A DNA stretch of 64,000 bases from positions 744,001 through 808,000 of the forward strand of contig NZ_CP054143.1 of the NCBI RefSeq assembly GCF_013284055.1, given 5' to 3'. The notes under the pieces are model-generated. The model had not been told where the DNA came from, did not search any database, and saw only the letters and a list, made by a program, of their open reading frames with translations. Of the stretch, positions 29,748 to 38,054 are shown piece after piece. How positions within the stretch are numbered: the first letter of the stretch is position 1; each line of letters starts with the position of its first letter. The stretch comes from Deefgea piscis (GTDB lineage: Bacteria; Pseudomonadota; Gammaproteobacteria; Burkholderiales; Chitinibacteraceae). The translations under genes were made by a program, and so were the position numbers.

Positions 29748-32158
29748 TGGGCATCCTTGTCCGACTGCGCTGCCTTCGCGGCTTTCTTGGCCGCTGCAGC
29801 TGCCATCGCCGCGCGAATCTTGGCGGCTTTTTCTTCGTCTATCGCTGGCTTCTCAACCGCTGCTGGCGCGACAACTGGCGAAGGAACCGATTCACCAGCG
29901 TCCTTCGCTTCTTTCTCGGCTTTTTTAGCCGCCGCAGCAGCCATCGCCGCCCGAATCTTGGCGGCTTTTTCTTCGTCTATCGCTGGCTTCTCAACCGCTG
30001 CTGGCGCGACAACTGGCGATGGAACGGATTCACCAGCGTCCTTCGCTGCTTTCTCGGCTTTCTTGGCCGCTGCAGCAGCCATCGCCGCACGAATCTTGGC
30101 GGCTTTTTCTTCATCGATCGCTGGCTTCTCAACCGCTGCTGGCGTGACGACTAACGAAGGAACCGATTCACCAGCGTCCTTCGCTGCTTTCTCGGCTTTC
30201 TTGGCTGCCGCAGCAGCCATCGCCGCACGAATCTTGGCGGCTTTTTCTTCATCGATCGCTGGCTTCTCAACCGCTGCTGGCGTGACGACTAACGAAGGAA
30301 CCGATTCACCAGCGTCCTTCGCTGCTTTCTCGGCTTTCTTGGCTGCCGCAGCAGCCATCGCCGCGCGAATCTTGGCGGCCTTTTCTTCATCGATCGTCGG
30401 TTTGGCTGCTGTATCTTGCTGCAAGCCAGCACCAGAACCATCTACAGCACCATGCACTGCAGGGGTATTTGCGGCGGCTTTTTTCGCTGCTGCCGCCGCC
30501 ATTGCAGCTTTAATTTTCGCGGCTTTATCGGCGTCGAGTGCTGGCGCAGCCGCGCTGCTGGCAGGCGTTTCGCCTTTAGCAGCCGCCGCACGCGCCATTG
30601 CTGCGCGAATTTTCGCGGCTTTATCGTCGCCATCAGCAGCAGGGGCCACGCTGGCTTCAGGCGCGGCGACTTCACTCACCGGTGGTTTTGGCGCGGCTCT
30701 GGCCGAAACAGATTGACCCGCAGCTCGCGCCGCTAAGCGCGCAGCTTTTTCTTCTTTTTCACGCTCTTCGCGGAACTGCTTAAATTCATGTCGTTCGCGC
30801 GCGGTATCGGCCGATTTTTTCGCGCGCTCGGCATCCCAGATTTCGGATTTGGCAAAGCGATAATAATCCACCAACTGAATACTTGACGGGCACACATAGG
30901 CGCAAGCGCCGCATTCGATGCAGTCAAATAGATTGCGCTCTTGCGCCTTGCCAAAGTTTTTACTGCGCGCAAACCAATACAAATCCATCGGCTGCAATTC
31001 TTGCGGGCAAGCTACCGCGCATTCGCCACAACGAATACATGGCATTTCACGGGGTTTTTCGGGGAAGTTCGCTGCGTCCATCGCAATAATGCAGTTGCCG
31101 GCCTTAGTCAAACCCACTTGCGTTGATGGCAAGGTAAAGCCCATCATCGGCCCGCCATAAATGCAGTCACTCGGCGCTTTTAATCCAGCAAACTTTAATA
31201 AATCGTCAATCGGCGTACCAATCAAAGCCTCAACATTGCACGGTTTTTCGACATTGCCGGTGAGCGTGACCACTCGTGAAATCACCGGTTCGGCGTGTTC
31301 TAGCGCGGCGTAAATACTGTAAATCGTCGCCACATTAAAGCACTGCACGCCCAAATCGGTGGAGCGAACGCCGCTAGGCACTTCGATATTGGTCAGCAAT
31401 TTAATCAGCTGTTTTGCGCCACCCGATGGGTAAAGTGTGGGTACCACCACGACTTGAGCGCTAAATCCGCAGCCCATCAGCGCTGCGCGCAAGGCTTCAA
31501 TTGCCTCGGGTTTATTGTCTTCGATGCCGATGAGCACTTGTTTGGCATTGAGTAATTGCCGAACAATGGCAATCCCCGCAACGATCTCAATGGCGCGCTC
31601 GCGCATCAATCGATCATCACACGTGATGTAGGGCTCACATTCAGCGCCATTAATAATCAAGGTATCGAGCGGCTCGCGGCTGATTAATTTCAGATGCGAT
31701 GGAAACACCGCGCCGCCCTGCCCAACCACGCCCATGTTTTGCACATATTCGCGAATCGCCTTGGCGTCACCACCTTGCATTGCAGCGCGCCAATCGAATT
31801 TTTCGCGCGTAATCCATTCATCAAGGCCATCGCTGGCCAATGTCAGGCAGCTTTGCGTCAAACCCGATGGATGCGCCACCGCTTGCGGGTCGATTGCAAT
31901 CACCTGCCCCGACGTTGGCGCGTGCACCGCGGCTGAAATATTGCCATTGGCTGCGGCAAGCATTTGTCCTTTGAGAACGCGATCACCGACGCTCACCAAG
32001 GGCTGCGCGATATTGCCAATGCTTTGCTGCAAAGGAATGGATAACCGTGCCGGAATCGGCATCGCCACAATCGGCGAGCGATTGGATATCTCTTTCATTT
32101 CTGGCGGATGAACGCCGCCATGAAATGGAAAAATCTCGTGACTCAACGTCGCACTCAT
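29744..32158 (-). CDS. rnfC: Rnf complex subunit RnfC with long Ala/Lys repeat tail
   Basis: Cytosolic NADH/flavin- and iron-sulfur-bearing subunit, 804 residues. The core (about 1-470) has the GAECEPYITCD region, the flavin-site region and two ferredoxin motifs, CIRCGECAVACP and CIECGACAYVCP. From about residue 515 the protein becomes a series of helical modules of the type EEKAAKIRAAMAAAAAKKA, seven in all, five in a 46-residue tandem repeat with linker AGESVPS. E. coli RsxC has a similar but different tail. It starts directly after rnfB and overlaps the next gene by four bases. A long opposite-strand frame over the repeat is a shadow. Confidence 0.95.
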   Translation of the reverse strand: MSATLSHEIFPFHGGVHPPEMKEISNRSPIVAMPIPARLSIPLQQSIGNIAQPLVSVGDRVLKGQMLAAANGNISAAVHAPTSGQVIAIDPQAVAHPSGLTQSCLTLASDGLDEWITREKFDWRAAMQGGDAKAIREYVQNMGVVGQGGAVFPSHLKLISREPLDTLIINGAECEPYITCDDRLMRERAIEIVAGIAIVRQLLNAKQVLIGIEDNKPEAIEALRAALMGCGFSAQVVVVPTLYPSGGAKQLIKLLTNIEVPSGVRSTDLGVQCFNVATIYSIYAALEHAEPVISRVVTLTGNVEKPCNVEALIGTPIDDLLKFAGLKAPSDCIYGGPMMGFTLPSTQVGLTKAGNCIIAMDAANFPEKPREMPCIRCGECAVACPQELQPMDLYWFARSKNFGKAQERNLFDCIECGACAYVCPSSIQLVDYYRFAKSEIWDAERAKKSADTARERHEFKQFREEREKEEKAARLAARAAGQSVSARAAPKPPVSEVAAPEASVAPAADGDDKAAKIRAAMARAAAAKGETPASSAAAPALDADKAAKIKAAMAAAAAKKAAANTPAVHGAVDGSGAGLQQDTAAKPTIDEEKAAKIRAAMAAAAAKKAEKAAKDAGESVPSLVVTPAAVEKPAIDEEKAAKIRAAMAAAAAKKAEKAAKDAGESVPSLVVTPAAVEKPAIDEEKAAKIRAAMAAAAAKKAEKAAKDAGESVPSPVVAPAAVEKPAIDEEKAAKIRAAMAAAAAKKAEKEAKDAGESVPSPVVAPAAVEKPAIDEEKAAKIRAAMAAAAAKKAAKAAQSDKDAQ
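29802..30395. repeat. 138-bp tandem repeat array within rnfC
   Basis: Four complete 138-base periods (starts near 29802, 29940, 30078, 30216) and a partial fifth from 30354. Each encodes 46 residues. The periods starting near 30078 and 30216 are almost identical at the DNA level, which indicates recent duplication or gene conversion. Two more diverged helical modules lie further upstream in rnfC. Confidence 0.92.
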
Positions 32159-32719
32159 TTAGCCCACCTGCTTCAGTTGAATCACGGGATAGCGCCATTT
32201 CCACGTATTTACGTTTTCACCCACGACGACCATATCGATGCAATCGACCGGACACGGTGCAATACACAGCTCACAACCGGTACATTCTGATTCAATCACC
32301 GTATGCAATTGCTTGGCTGCGCCAACAATCGCGTCGACTGGGCAGGCTTGAATACACAGCGTACAGCCGATACAGACGTCTTCCCGAATCACCGCCACCG
32401 CCCGTGGCTTTTCAGCCGCGCCGCCACCGTCGTCAAAAGGAATAAATTCTTTGCCCAGCAACTCCGCCAGCTTATGAATCCCGTCCGTTCCGCCCGGAGG
32501 GCATTGATTAATCGGCGCTTCATCATTGGCAATCGCCGTCGCATACGGTTTACAACCCGGATAGCCGCACTGGCCACACTGAGTTTGCGGCAATACCGCG
32601 TCGATTTTATCCACCAAGGGATCTTCATCAACCTTAAATTTAATCGCCGCCCAACCCAAAACGGCGCCAAGCAACACGGCCAATCCGGCCATCAAAGCCA
32701 GTGCTAATAGAAAACTCAT
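32159..32719 (-). CDS. rnfB: Rnf complex subunit RnfB (ferredoxin-type)
   Basis: 186-residue iron-sulfur subunit. An N-terminal membrane anchor ([20 protein letters not shown]), a four-Cys domain ([18 protein letters not shown]...CPPGG) and two ferredoxin motifs ([12 protein letters not shown] and [12 protein letters not shown]) are all intact. The first residues overlap rnfA by four bases, and the stop lies directly before the rnfC ATG. Confidence 0.96.
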   Translation of the reverse strand: MSFLLALALMAGLAVLLGAVLGWAAIKFKVDEDPLVDKIDAVLPQTQCGQCGYPGCKPYATAIANDEAPINQCPPGGTDGIHKLAELLGKEFIPFDDGGGAAEKPRAVAVIREDVCIGCTLCIQACPVDAIVGAAKQLHTVIESECTGCELCIAPCPVDCIDMVVVGENVNTWKWRYPVIQLKQVG

Positions 32720-33297
32720 TTCACCAATCCTGCAAAACCCATAAATGCCAAACTCATCAAACCCGCGGTAATAAACGCCGCTGGTGTTCCTTTAAAGGCT
32801 TGCGGAATATCTGCGCCTTCGAGTCGTTCGCGCATCGCGGCGAACAAAATCAAAATCAAGGAAAAACCCACCGCCGAGCCAAAACCAAACACCAAGGACT
32901 CCAAAAAAGTATGCTTGGCCGTCGAATTAATCAGCGGCACGCCGAGCACCGCGCAATTGGTGGTAATCAGCGGCAAATAAATCCCCAAGGCCTGATACAA
33001 CACTGGGCTGGCTTTGTGGATAAACATCTCGGTAAATTGCACAATCGCCGCAATCACCACAATAAACGCCAGCGTGCGCAAGTATTCCAAATGCCAAACA
33101 ATCAACACTTGGTCGATCATCCACGACGTACCCGACGCCAAGGTCAACACGAATGCGGTCGCCAGGCCCATACCGATCGAGGCTTCGAGTTTTTTTGATA
33201 CGCCCATAAACGGGCAAAGCCCCAAAATCCGCACCAGCACCACGTTGTTCACCAACACCGCACCGACGAGTAATAAGAGGTAATGATTCAAATCCAT
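32716..33297 (-). CDS. rnfA: Rnf complex subunit RnfA
   Basis: About 193-residue membrane subunit with six hydrophobic segments. Typical stretches are [32 protein letters not shown] and [13 protein letters not shown], carrying the cysteines that share an iron-sulfur centre with RnfE. The start [10 protein letters not shown] (33297) is chosen over an upstream frame extension to 33357 by family length. It leads rnfABC-X-DGE-nth. The Rnf pump couples ferredoxin and NAD to ion movement. Confidence 0.95.
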   Translation of the reverse strand: MDLNHYLLLLVGAVLVNNVVLVRILGLCPFMGVSKKLEASIGMGLATAFVLTLASGTSWMIDQVLIVWHLEYLRTLAFIVVIAAIVQFTEMFIHKASPVLYQALGIYLPLITTNCAVLGVPLINSTAKHTFLESLVFGFGSAVGFSLILILFAAMRERLEGADIPQAFKGTPAAFITAGLMSLAFMGFAGLVK

Positions 33298-33567
33298 GAT
33301 GTTCTCAGCCCTTGAGGGATTCCATTGAGGTATTGGCTTATAAGCATTGATAGCCAATGGCTACAGCTCGATACATCCATTTTAATTTTAATTCTCTAGC
33401 GGCACGCCGCATGTATTTTCCCCAACTCACCGCCATGGCGATGAGCGATCACAACACCAAGACAGATCGATACACCGTAAGGCGGCTTAGCCTGCATAAC
33501 CCGCCTATTTGAGTCGGTTGTAAAGCATCGCAATCAGCGCGGGTTGATAAAACCAATCCCTACGTGA
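33298..33567. repeat. rnfA upstream region with repeat copy C and a GGCGG hairpin
   Basis: Copy C of the GATACCCAT family is at 33329-33380 (GGTATTGGC at one end, GGCTACAGCTCGATAC near the other). A GGCGG...CCGCC hairpin is at 33480-33506 (AGGCGGCTTA...TAACCCGCCT). No gene is seen. The rnfA promoter should lie here but I cannot point to one. Confidence 0.6.
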
Positions 33568-34170
33568 CTAGGCCGAGGTCGCCGCAGCATATACAACAGG
33601 CAAGAACCATAAGCCAACAAGATTCCCGATCACTGTCAGCAAATAGGTCCAACGAAACGATCCCTTTTGAGTTTTATGGCGAAAAACACGTTGCGCAATC
33701 CATGCACCAGGCCAGCCACCAAGTAAAGCCCAGCCATGTAAAGTATCCTCAGGGATGCGCCTTTCTTGATTTTGAGCTTGTGTTTTATCTCGTCCGTAAG
33801 CGATAAATGCACAAATACTGAGCAATAAAACAACAGGCAAAATCAATTGACCCAATCCACTACGCCAAATTAAGGCTGGCCATAAAATCAGTAAAAGCAA
33901 AGTCAAACTATCAATCAAATCCCATCCCGACGACGTCACCTTCTTCTTGATTGGACGGGCGAGTTGACTAACAACAGCTGCCAGAGCCAATAGCCGCCCC
34001 TGCCCATCTCTCCCTGCCTCAAACGTCACGATATCGCCAATTTGAGGGCGGCCTTTTGTCGTTCGTTTAATCGCTTTGATATGCAAAAAATAACGCTCGC
34101 CATTTTCTGTAGAAACAAAACCAAACCCTTTATCATCGTTCCACTGAATTAGCTTTCCATTTTTTATCAT
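33568..34170 (-). CDS. Cold-shock domain plus DUF1294 membrane protein
   Basis: About 200 residues. An N-terminal cold-shock/OB domain (about 1-66) has KLIQWNDDKGFGFVSTENG and RYFLHIKAI, the RNP-type strands. Then two membrane segments and a DUF1294 domain follow (about 110-200, with RRIPEDTLHGWALLGGWPGA and HKTQKGSFRWTYLL). This fusion is common in proteobacteria; its function is not settled. The ATG at 34170 has AAGGGG just upstream, so the longer frame to 34287 is rejected. A gene remnant lies directly upstream. Confidence 0.85.
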   Translation of the reverse strand: MIKNGKLIQWNDDKGFGFVSTENGERYFLHIKAIKRTTKGRPQIGDIVTFEAGRDGQGRLLALAAVVSQLARPIKKKVTSSGWDLIDSLTLLLLILWPALIWRSGLGQLILPVVLLLSICAFIAYGRDKTQAQNQERRIPEDTLHGWALLGGWPGAWIAQRVFRHKTQKGSFRWTYLLTVIGNLVGLWFLPVVYAAATSA

Positions 34171-34180
34171 CAGCATCCCC

Positions 34181-34258
34181 TTAATTCGGCACAGCGCTTG
34201 GTGCTGCCGCTTCACAGCCAAACAGCACGTCCTCACCTTGCTCGTATACCAGCTCGTA
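34181..34258 (-). pseudogene. C-terminal remnant of a paralogue of the gene at 34328-34711
   Basis: This stretch translates on the minus strand to a 25-residue tail ending in EAAAPSAVPN and a stop; it includes VYEQGEDVLFGCEAA. The intact neighbour has VHEQGGEVLFGCEAA in the same place. The rest of the gene is missing: the match breaks at 34258, inside the repeat at 34255-34331. It is a relic of a tandem duplication or of a repeat-mediated deletion. Confidence 0.75.
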
Positions 34259-34331
34259 GGTGGATAGAGCAATGCGATACCCATCACACCAATCGCTGGG
34301 TATCGCCCAAAATCGGCTCAACCCATCCTAC
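34255..34331. repeat. GATACCCATCA...GCTGGGTATCGCCCA repeat, copy 2
   Basis: GCGATACCCATCA (34274-34286) and CGCTGGGTATCGCCC (34294-34308) match the core at 12607-12686. The flanks are TAGGTGGATA and AACCCATCCTA. GGGTATCGC pairs with GCGATACCC in a hairpin. It joins the gene remnant to the 3' end of the intact gene at 34328. Confidence 0.7.
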
Positions 34332-34711
34332 TTGGTCTTAAACGGTACACCGCTCGGTGCTGGCTGCTCGTCTGCCGCTTCACACCCAAACAACACTTCC
34401 CCGCCTTGCTCATGCACCCAGTGTTGGCCGATCAGGCGTTGCTCGGTAGCGAATTTGGTTTTTTTGCGTTTGATCAGCCGCTTGACCATCAATTGCACTT
34501 CTTTGGGCGCGCTGGCGATGGTGCCCAGTACCGCCGTTTCATGCTGATTGCCGCCGTCTTGCGCGTCTTTTACCACGGCATTCCACACGGTGAGCACCGT
34601 GCGCATGACCCCGGCGAACTGCGCTTTTGAGCAGCCATTGGGTAAACCGACTAACACCGGCTGGGCAAAAGTCAAAATAACTTGGGTGATTTGTTCGTCT
34701 TGAGCGTTCAA
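34328..34711 (-). CDS. Hypothetical protein
   Basis: Unrecognised 127-residue soluble protein, basic in the middle (KRLIKRKKTKF), ending VLFGCEAADEQPAPSGVPF and a few more residues. A TTG at 34711 is chosen because AAAGGAT lies five bases upstream; the ATG at 34753 has no ribosome binding site. A 9-bp hairpin (34786-34813) lies upstream. Since a C-terminal paralogue remnant lies beside it, the gene once existed in tandem. It could be an accessory or mobile-element cargo gene; no domain is claimed. Confidence 0.6.
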   Translation of the reverse strand: MNAQDEQITQVILTFAQPVLVGLPNGCSKAQFAGVMRTVLTVWNAVVKDAQDGGNQHETAVLGTIASAPKEVQLMVKRLIKRKKTKFATEQRLIGQHWVHEQGGEVLFGCEAADEQPAPSGVPFKTK

Positions 34712-34910
34712 CAGAGATCCTTTTTCAACTAAATGGGCTGACCCGCACCGCATTTTTACTGGGTCATAGAGCAGGCGGTTGCTAACGTCGTTGACGTTTG
34801 GTCTTCAACGACGCGAGCGTGGCGCCCAACCCCGAGTGTGGCACGAATGGGATTGAGCTTAACGTATCTTTCTTGATGATTTCATGACCTAGATCGTTGA
34901 AATACCACGA

Positions 34911-35942
34911 TTAGCGCTGGCTTTGCCTGCGGGCAATGGCTTGGGCGCAATCGGCAATCAATTGCGGTCCGGCATAAATCAATCCGCTATAAATTTGCAC
35001 CACGGCGGCACCTGCACGGATTTTTTCCGCCGCATCTTCCCCAGACACAATGCCGCCAACACCAATAATTGGCAAAGCGCCATCGAGCACGCGCGACAAT
35101 TCGCGAATCACTGAGGTTGATTTGGCCCGCACTGGCTCGCCCGATAGGCCGCCGGTTTCTTGGCCATGCCGAAGATGTTCAACGCCAGTCCGCGACAAGG
35201 TGGTATTGGTGGCAATCACGCCGTCGATTTGATTGGCGATGAGTAATTCGCCCATTTCTTGGATTTGATTACCATCCAAATCCGGGGCAATTTTGACCGC
35301 GATGGGCACATAGCGACCATATTGATCGGCCAAACGCGCTTGTTCGGTTTTTAATGCCTGCAATAGCGCGCCAAATTCACTGGCTTGCTGCAATTGACGT
35401 AGGTTTTTGGTATTCGGGCTAGAGATATTCACCGTCACATAGCTGGCGTGGTTGTACACCTTACGCAAGCCGATTAGATAATCATCAACGGCATTTTCTA
35501 TCGGGGTATCGGCGTTTTTGCCAATATTGATACCGAGTACACCCTTATACTGGCTGGCTTCAACATTTTTGATTAGCTGGTCAACGCCGCCATTATTAAA
35601 CCCCATGCGGTTAATAATCGCCCGCGCTTCTGGCAAGCGAAATAAACGTGGCTTGGGATTACCAGCTTGCGGGCGCGGCGTTACCGTGCCGATTTCTAAA
35701 AAGCCAAAGCCCAACTCGGCCAAGGTATCAATGTAATCGCCATTTTTATCCAAACCCGCAGCTAAACCGACCGGATTGGGGAACTCAATCCCCATCACCG
35801 TGACTGGATTATTTTGCACTGTTGGCGTGAGCGTGCGCAAAAAACCCGTGCTGTGCAGCAAGCCCAAGCCTTTAAATGCCGCGTGATGCGCGCGTTCCGC
35901 ATCCATCATAAACAGCAGCGGTTTAGCCAGTTGATATGCCAT
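34911..35942 (-). CDS. pyrD: Dihydroorotate dehydrogenase (quinone), class 2
   Basis: Membrane-associated flavoenzyme of pyrimidine synthesis that passes electrons from dihydroorotate to the quinone pool. The N-terminal helix region (about 1-40) typical of class 2 is present. [26 protein letters not shown], the catalytic-base motif [12 protein letters not shown], and GVGGI and QIYSGL near the end (FMN phosphate site) are clear. 343 residues. Quinone dependence ties it to the ubiquinone/rhodoquinone pool suggested by rquA. Confidence 0.95.
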   Translation of the reverse strand: MAYQLAKPLLFMMDAERAHHAAFKGLGLLHSTGFLRTLTPTVQNNPVTVMGIEFPNPVGLAAGLDKNGDYIDTLAELGFGFLEIGTVTPRPQAGNPKPRLFRLPEARAIINRMGFNNGGVDQLIKNVEASQYKGVLGINIGKNADTPIENAVDDYLIGLRKVYNHASYVTVNISSPNTKNLRQLQQASEFGALLQALKTEQARLADQYGRYVPIAVKIAPDLDGNQIQEMGELLIANQIDGVIATNTTLSRTGVEHLRHGQETGGLSGEPVRAKSTSVIRELSRVLDGALPIIGVGGIVSGEDAAEKIRAGAAVVQIYSGLIYAGPQLIADCAQAIARRQSQR

Positions 35943-35977
35943 TACAGAACCTTATTCAAAATCTTTTAGAGGTAAAT

Positions 35978-35995
35978 GGCGGGTTTAAACCCGCC
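35978..35995. repeat. Perfect 18-bp palindrome GGCGGGTTTAAACCCGCC
   Basis: Nine-base arms with no loop, in the 60-base gap between folD and pyrD. Related to the GGCGGGTT hairpins at 10104 and 33480. It probably punctuates transcription after folD. Confidence 0.7.
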
Positions 35996-36002
35996 CTACG
36001 AA

Positions 36003-36857
36003 TTAGCCGTTACGATTTACGCAAGCGTCATACGTATTTTGCATCAATGTGGCCACCGTCATCAAACCGACGCCGCCCGGTACTGGGGTAATCCAGCTAG
36101 CGCGCTCTTTGGCGGCGTCAAATTCCACGTCGCCGCACAATTTGCCGTTTTCTAAACGATTGATACCCACGTCAATGACGATGGCGCCTTCTTTAATCCA
36201 TTCGCCTTTAACAAAGTTAGGAATCCCAACGCCGGCCACCACCACATCCGCACCGCGGACTTTTTCGGCCAAATCTTTGGTTTTGCTATGGCAGATCGTT
36301 ACTGTTGCTCGCGCTAGCAACAATTCCAATGCTTGTGGACGACCGACAATATTGGACGCGCCAACCACTACCGCATCTTTACCCACCAAATCAATACCGG
36401 TTTTTTCCAGTAAAGTCATCACACCGCGTGGCGTGCATGGACGCAGCAAAGGCATTTTCAATACTAAGCGGCCAATATTGTAAGGGTGAAAGCCGTCAAC
36501 ATCCTTAATCGGGTCGATCAATTCAATCACTTTATCGGCATCAATATGCTTAGGCAGCGGCAATTGCACCAAAATCCCATCCACATCGTCACGGGTATTG
36601 AGCTCGGCAACCAGCTTTAATACCTCGGCCTCTGCAGTATCGGCCGGTAAATCATAAGCAAATGAGGTAATTCCGGCGTTTTCACACTGGCGTTTTTTAT
36701 TGCCAACGTAAACTTGTGATGCAGGATCCAAGCCAACTAGAATCACGGCCAAGGCTGGAGCACGTTTACCGCTCGCGACGCGCGCATCGACTTTAGTGCG
36801 TACTTCAGCAACAATTTCTTGAGAAATGGCTTTGCCATCAAGGATCTGGGCAGTCAT
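36003..36857 (-). CDS. folD: Methylenetetrahydrofolate dehydrogenase/cyclohydrolase
   Basis: Bifunctional one-carbon enzyme (284 residues). Substrate-site residues Y50 and K54 are in [15 protein letters not shown] and the cofactor motif [12 protein letters not shown] are intact, as is [15 protein letters not shown] near the C-terminus. It is encoded upstream of pyrD on the minus strand, separated by a palindrome, and diverges from the tRNA operon. Confidence 0.96.
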   Translation of the reverse strand: MTAQILDGKAISQEIVAEVRTKVDARVASGKRAPALAVILVGLDPASQVYVGNKKRQCENAGITSFAYDLPADTAEAEVLKLVAELNTRDDVDGILVQLPLPKHIDADKVIELIDPIKDVDGFHPYNIGRLVLKMPLLRPCTPRGVMTLLEKTGIDLVGKDAVVVGASNIVGRPQALELLLARATVTICHSKTKDLAEKVRGADVVVAGVGIPNFVKGEWIKEGAIVIDVGINRLENGKLCGDVEFDAAKERASWITPVPGGVGLMTVATLMQNTYDACVNRNG

Positions 36858-36937
36858 GGGCTTACTCCGGCTGTTCTAGTGAAGGGGCGCATTTTCTCAC
36901 TATTTCACTTTTTTCACAAAAAAGTTCGCACAAGGTG

Positions 36938-36966
36938 TTGACGGGAAGAATTTGGCAACGTATAGT
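36938..36966 (+). promoter_or_regulatory. Promoter of the tRNA-Pro-Arg-His operon
   Basis: TTGACG (36938-36943), a 17-base spacer and TATAGT (36961-36966), then TCGGCCTCT. The -10 and discriminator are identical to the rRNA promoter. Transcription would start only a few bases before tRNA-Pro. Confidence 0.85.
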
Positions 36967-36978
36967 TCGGCCTCTGTT

Positions 36979-37055
36979 CGGGGCGTAGCGCAGCCCGGTA
37001 GCGCACCTGGTTTGGGACCAGGTGGTCGTGAGTTCGAATCCCACCGCCCCGACCA
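36979..37055 (+). tRNA. tRNA-Pro (UGG)
   Basis: 77 bases, CGGGGCG to CGCCCCG plus ACCA. The anticodon loop TTTGGGA gives TGG. CCA is encoded. All stems pair. It is first of three tRNA genes in one operon. Confidence 0.96.
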
Positions 37056-37079
37056 GAAACACTTAGTAGTAAATACGGA

Positions 37080-37156
37080 GCTCCCGTAGCTCAACCGGAT
37101 AGAGCAACGACCTTCTAAGTCGTAGGTTACAGGTTCGATTCCTGTCGGGTGCGCCA
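37080..37156 (+). tRNA. tRNA-Arg (UCU), with an unusual 3:70 pair
   Basis: 77 bases, GCTCCCG to CGGGTGC plus GCCA. The anticodon stem ACGAC/GTCGT holds the loop CTTCTAA (anticodon TCT). The acceptor stem pairs except at 3:70, where T faces T. The T arm ACAGG/CCTGT is perfect. It otherwise looks functional. Confidence 0.93.
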
Positions 37157-37192
37157 AGCATGCCGAGAATTCGCAGATTATTAAAGTTTTGT

Positions 37193-37269
37193 GGTGGCTG
37201 TAGCTCAGTTGGTAGAGTCCAGGATTGTGATTCCTGTTGTCGTGGGTTCGAGCCCCATCAGCCACCCCA
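37193..37269 (+). tRNA. tRNA-His (GUG)
   Basis: Acceptor stem GTGGCTG/CAGCCAC, with the extra G at 37193 opposite a C73, the His identity pair. The anticodon loop TTGTGAT gives GTG. CCA is encoded at 37267-37269. A terminator follows. Confidence 0.95.
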
Positions 37270-37277
37270 CAAAAATC

Positions 37278-37303
37278 AAGGCCTCAACGCAAGTTGGGGC
37301 CTT
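37278..37303 (+). terminator. tRNA operon terminator
   Basis: The 11-bp stem AAGGCCTCAAC/GTTGGGGCCTT (one wobble pair) with a GCAA tetraloop. The T tract is weak (GTTCATTTCC). Confidence 0.75.
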
Positions 37304-37717
37304 GTTCATTTCCGCAGCAAAAATCTTATTTCTCCATTACATCGATAAATTTAATATTTTCTTTATCTACATGTAGCACGGCATCAAGTCTGTCCAGCCT
37401 CTCGTTAGCAATCTTTTTGCTAACTCATCAAAAAAATCCGACTCATCATTCAAGTTTTTGTTTTTCAATTTGTCAGTTCGGCCATTTAAACTCAGCCCAT
37501 CCAATTTATTTTTCCCTTACTGAGAAAATATTTCATCAATTCCAGTAATTTAATCCCCCCTCACCGACGCCACTCTGCGCGATTCCCCCACCCTAGTCAG
37601 TAAAAAATGCGTACTAGCGAAACGTTTTAAGCGACAACTTGATTTTAAAACGCGTCTTTTTTCATTCTCTTGATTTAAATCGCAGTTTTTTTAACCGACT
37701 ACTCGCACACTGAACGC
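37304..37717. other. AT-rich gap before the small gene at 37718
   Basis: About 410 bases with many TTT and ATC runs. I see no gene, tRNA, repeat or convincing promoter. Open frames here are low-complexity and partly overlap tRNA-His. Confidence 0.5.
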
Positions 37718-37987
37718 ATGAAATCTGCTTTTGCACATTTAAATCTCACTTGCCACGCCAAAAAAAGCTGTGCGCCCTGCGATTGTTCGGATGCCGAAAT
37801 TGCGATTCGCCATTTTGCTAGCGGCAAGCATCTTTTAGGCGCGATGAGTACTGAGCAACGCGATTGGTGTCTTGATGAAATTAAGCGCTTTATGCCCGAG
37901 CAAAATCGCAGTGAACTGGCGGCGCTGAATGACGATGCTTTGGCGCGTTGGGTATTAAAAAGCTGGCGCTACTCGGTTCGCTTTTAA
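37718..37987 (+). CDS. Small conserved-looking protein with Cys motif
   Basis: 89-residue unrecognised protein. The N-terminus has CHAKKSCAPCDC (four Cys and one His within 12 residues), a likely metal site, followed by a helical region ending DDALARWVLKSWRYSVRF. It ends 67 bases before sbcB on the same strand. No ribosome binding site stands out. Function unknown; a nuclease-related partner role is only suggested by position. Confidence 0.6.
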   Translation: MKSAFAHLNLTCHAKKSCAPCDCSDAEIAIRHFASGKHLLGAMSTEQRDWCLDEIKRFMPEQNRSELAALNDDALARWVLKSWRYSVRF

Positions 37988-38054
37988 TTTTGCCACGCCC
38001 AAAATGGCGTAATCCCGTTATGATGACAAGGTTTAATCAACTGACGGTAGCGCA

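Noticed and set aside
29757-30716. 319-residue plus-strand open frame rich in Ala, Ser and Phe opposite rnfC
   Set aside because: It exists only because the opposite strand encodes the Ala/Lys repeats of rnfC; no ribosome binding site or recognisable domain.
34786-34813. 9-bp hairpin CGTCGTTGA/TCAACGACG considered as a terminator for pyrD
   Set aside because: No T tract on either strand; role unclear, so mentioned only with the neighbouring gene.
37160-37548. Overlapping plus-strand frames of 60-100 codons
   Set aside because: They run across tRNA-His and its terminator and have low-complexity Ser/Phe/Leu sequence.
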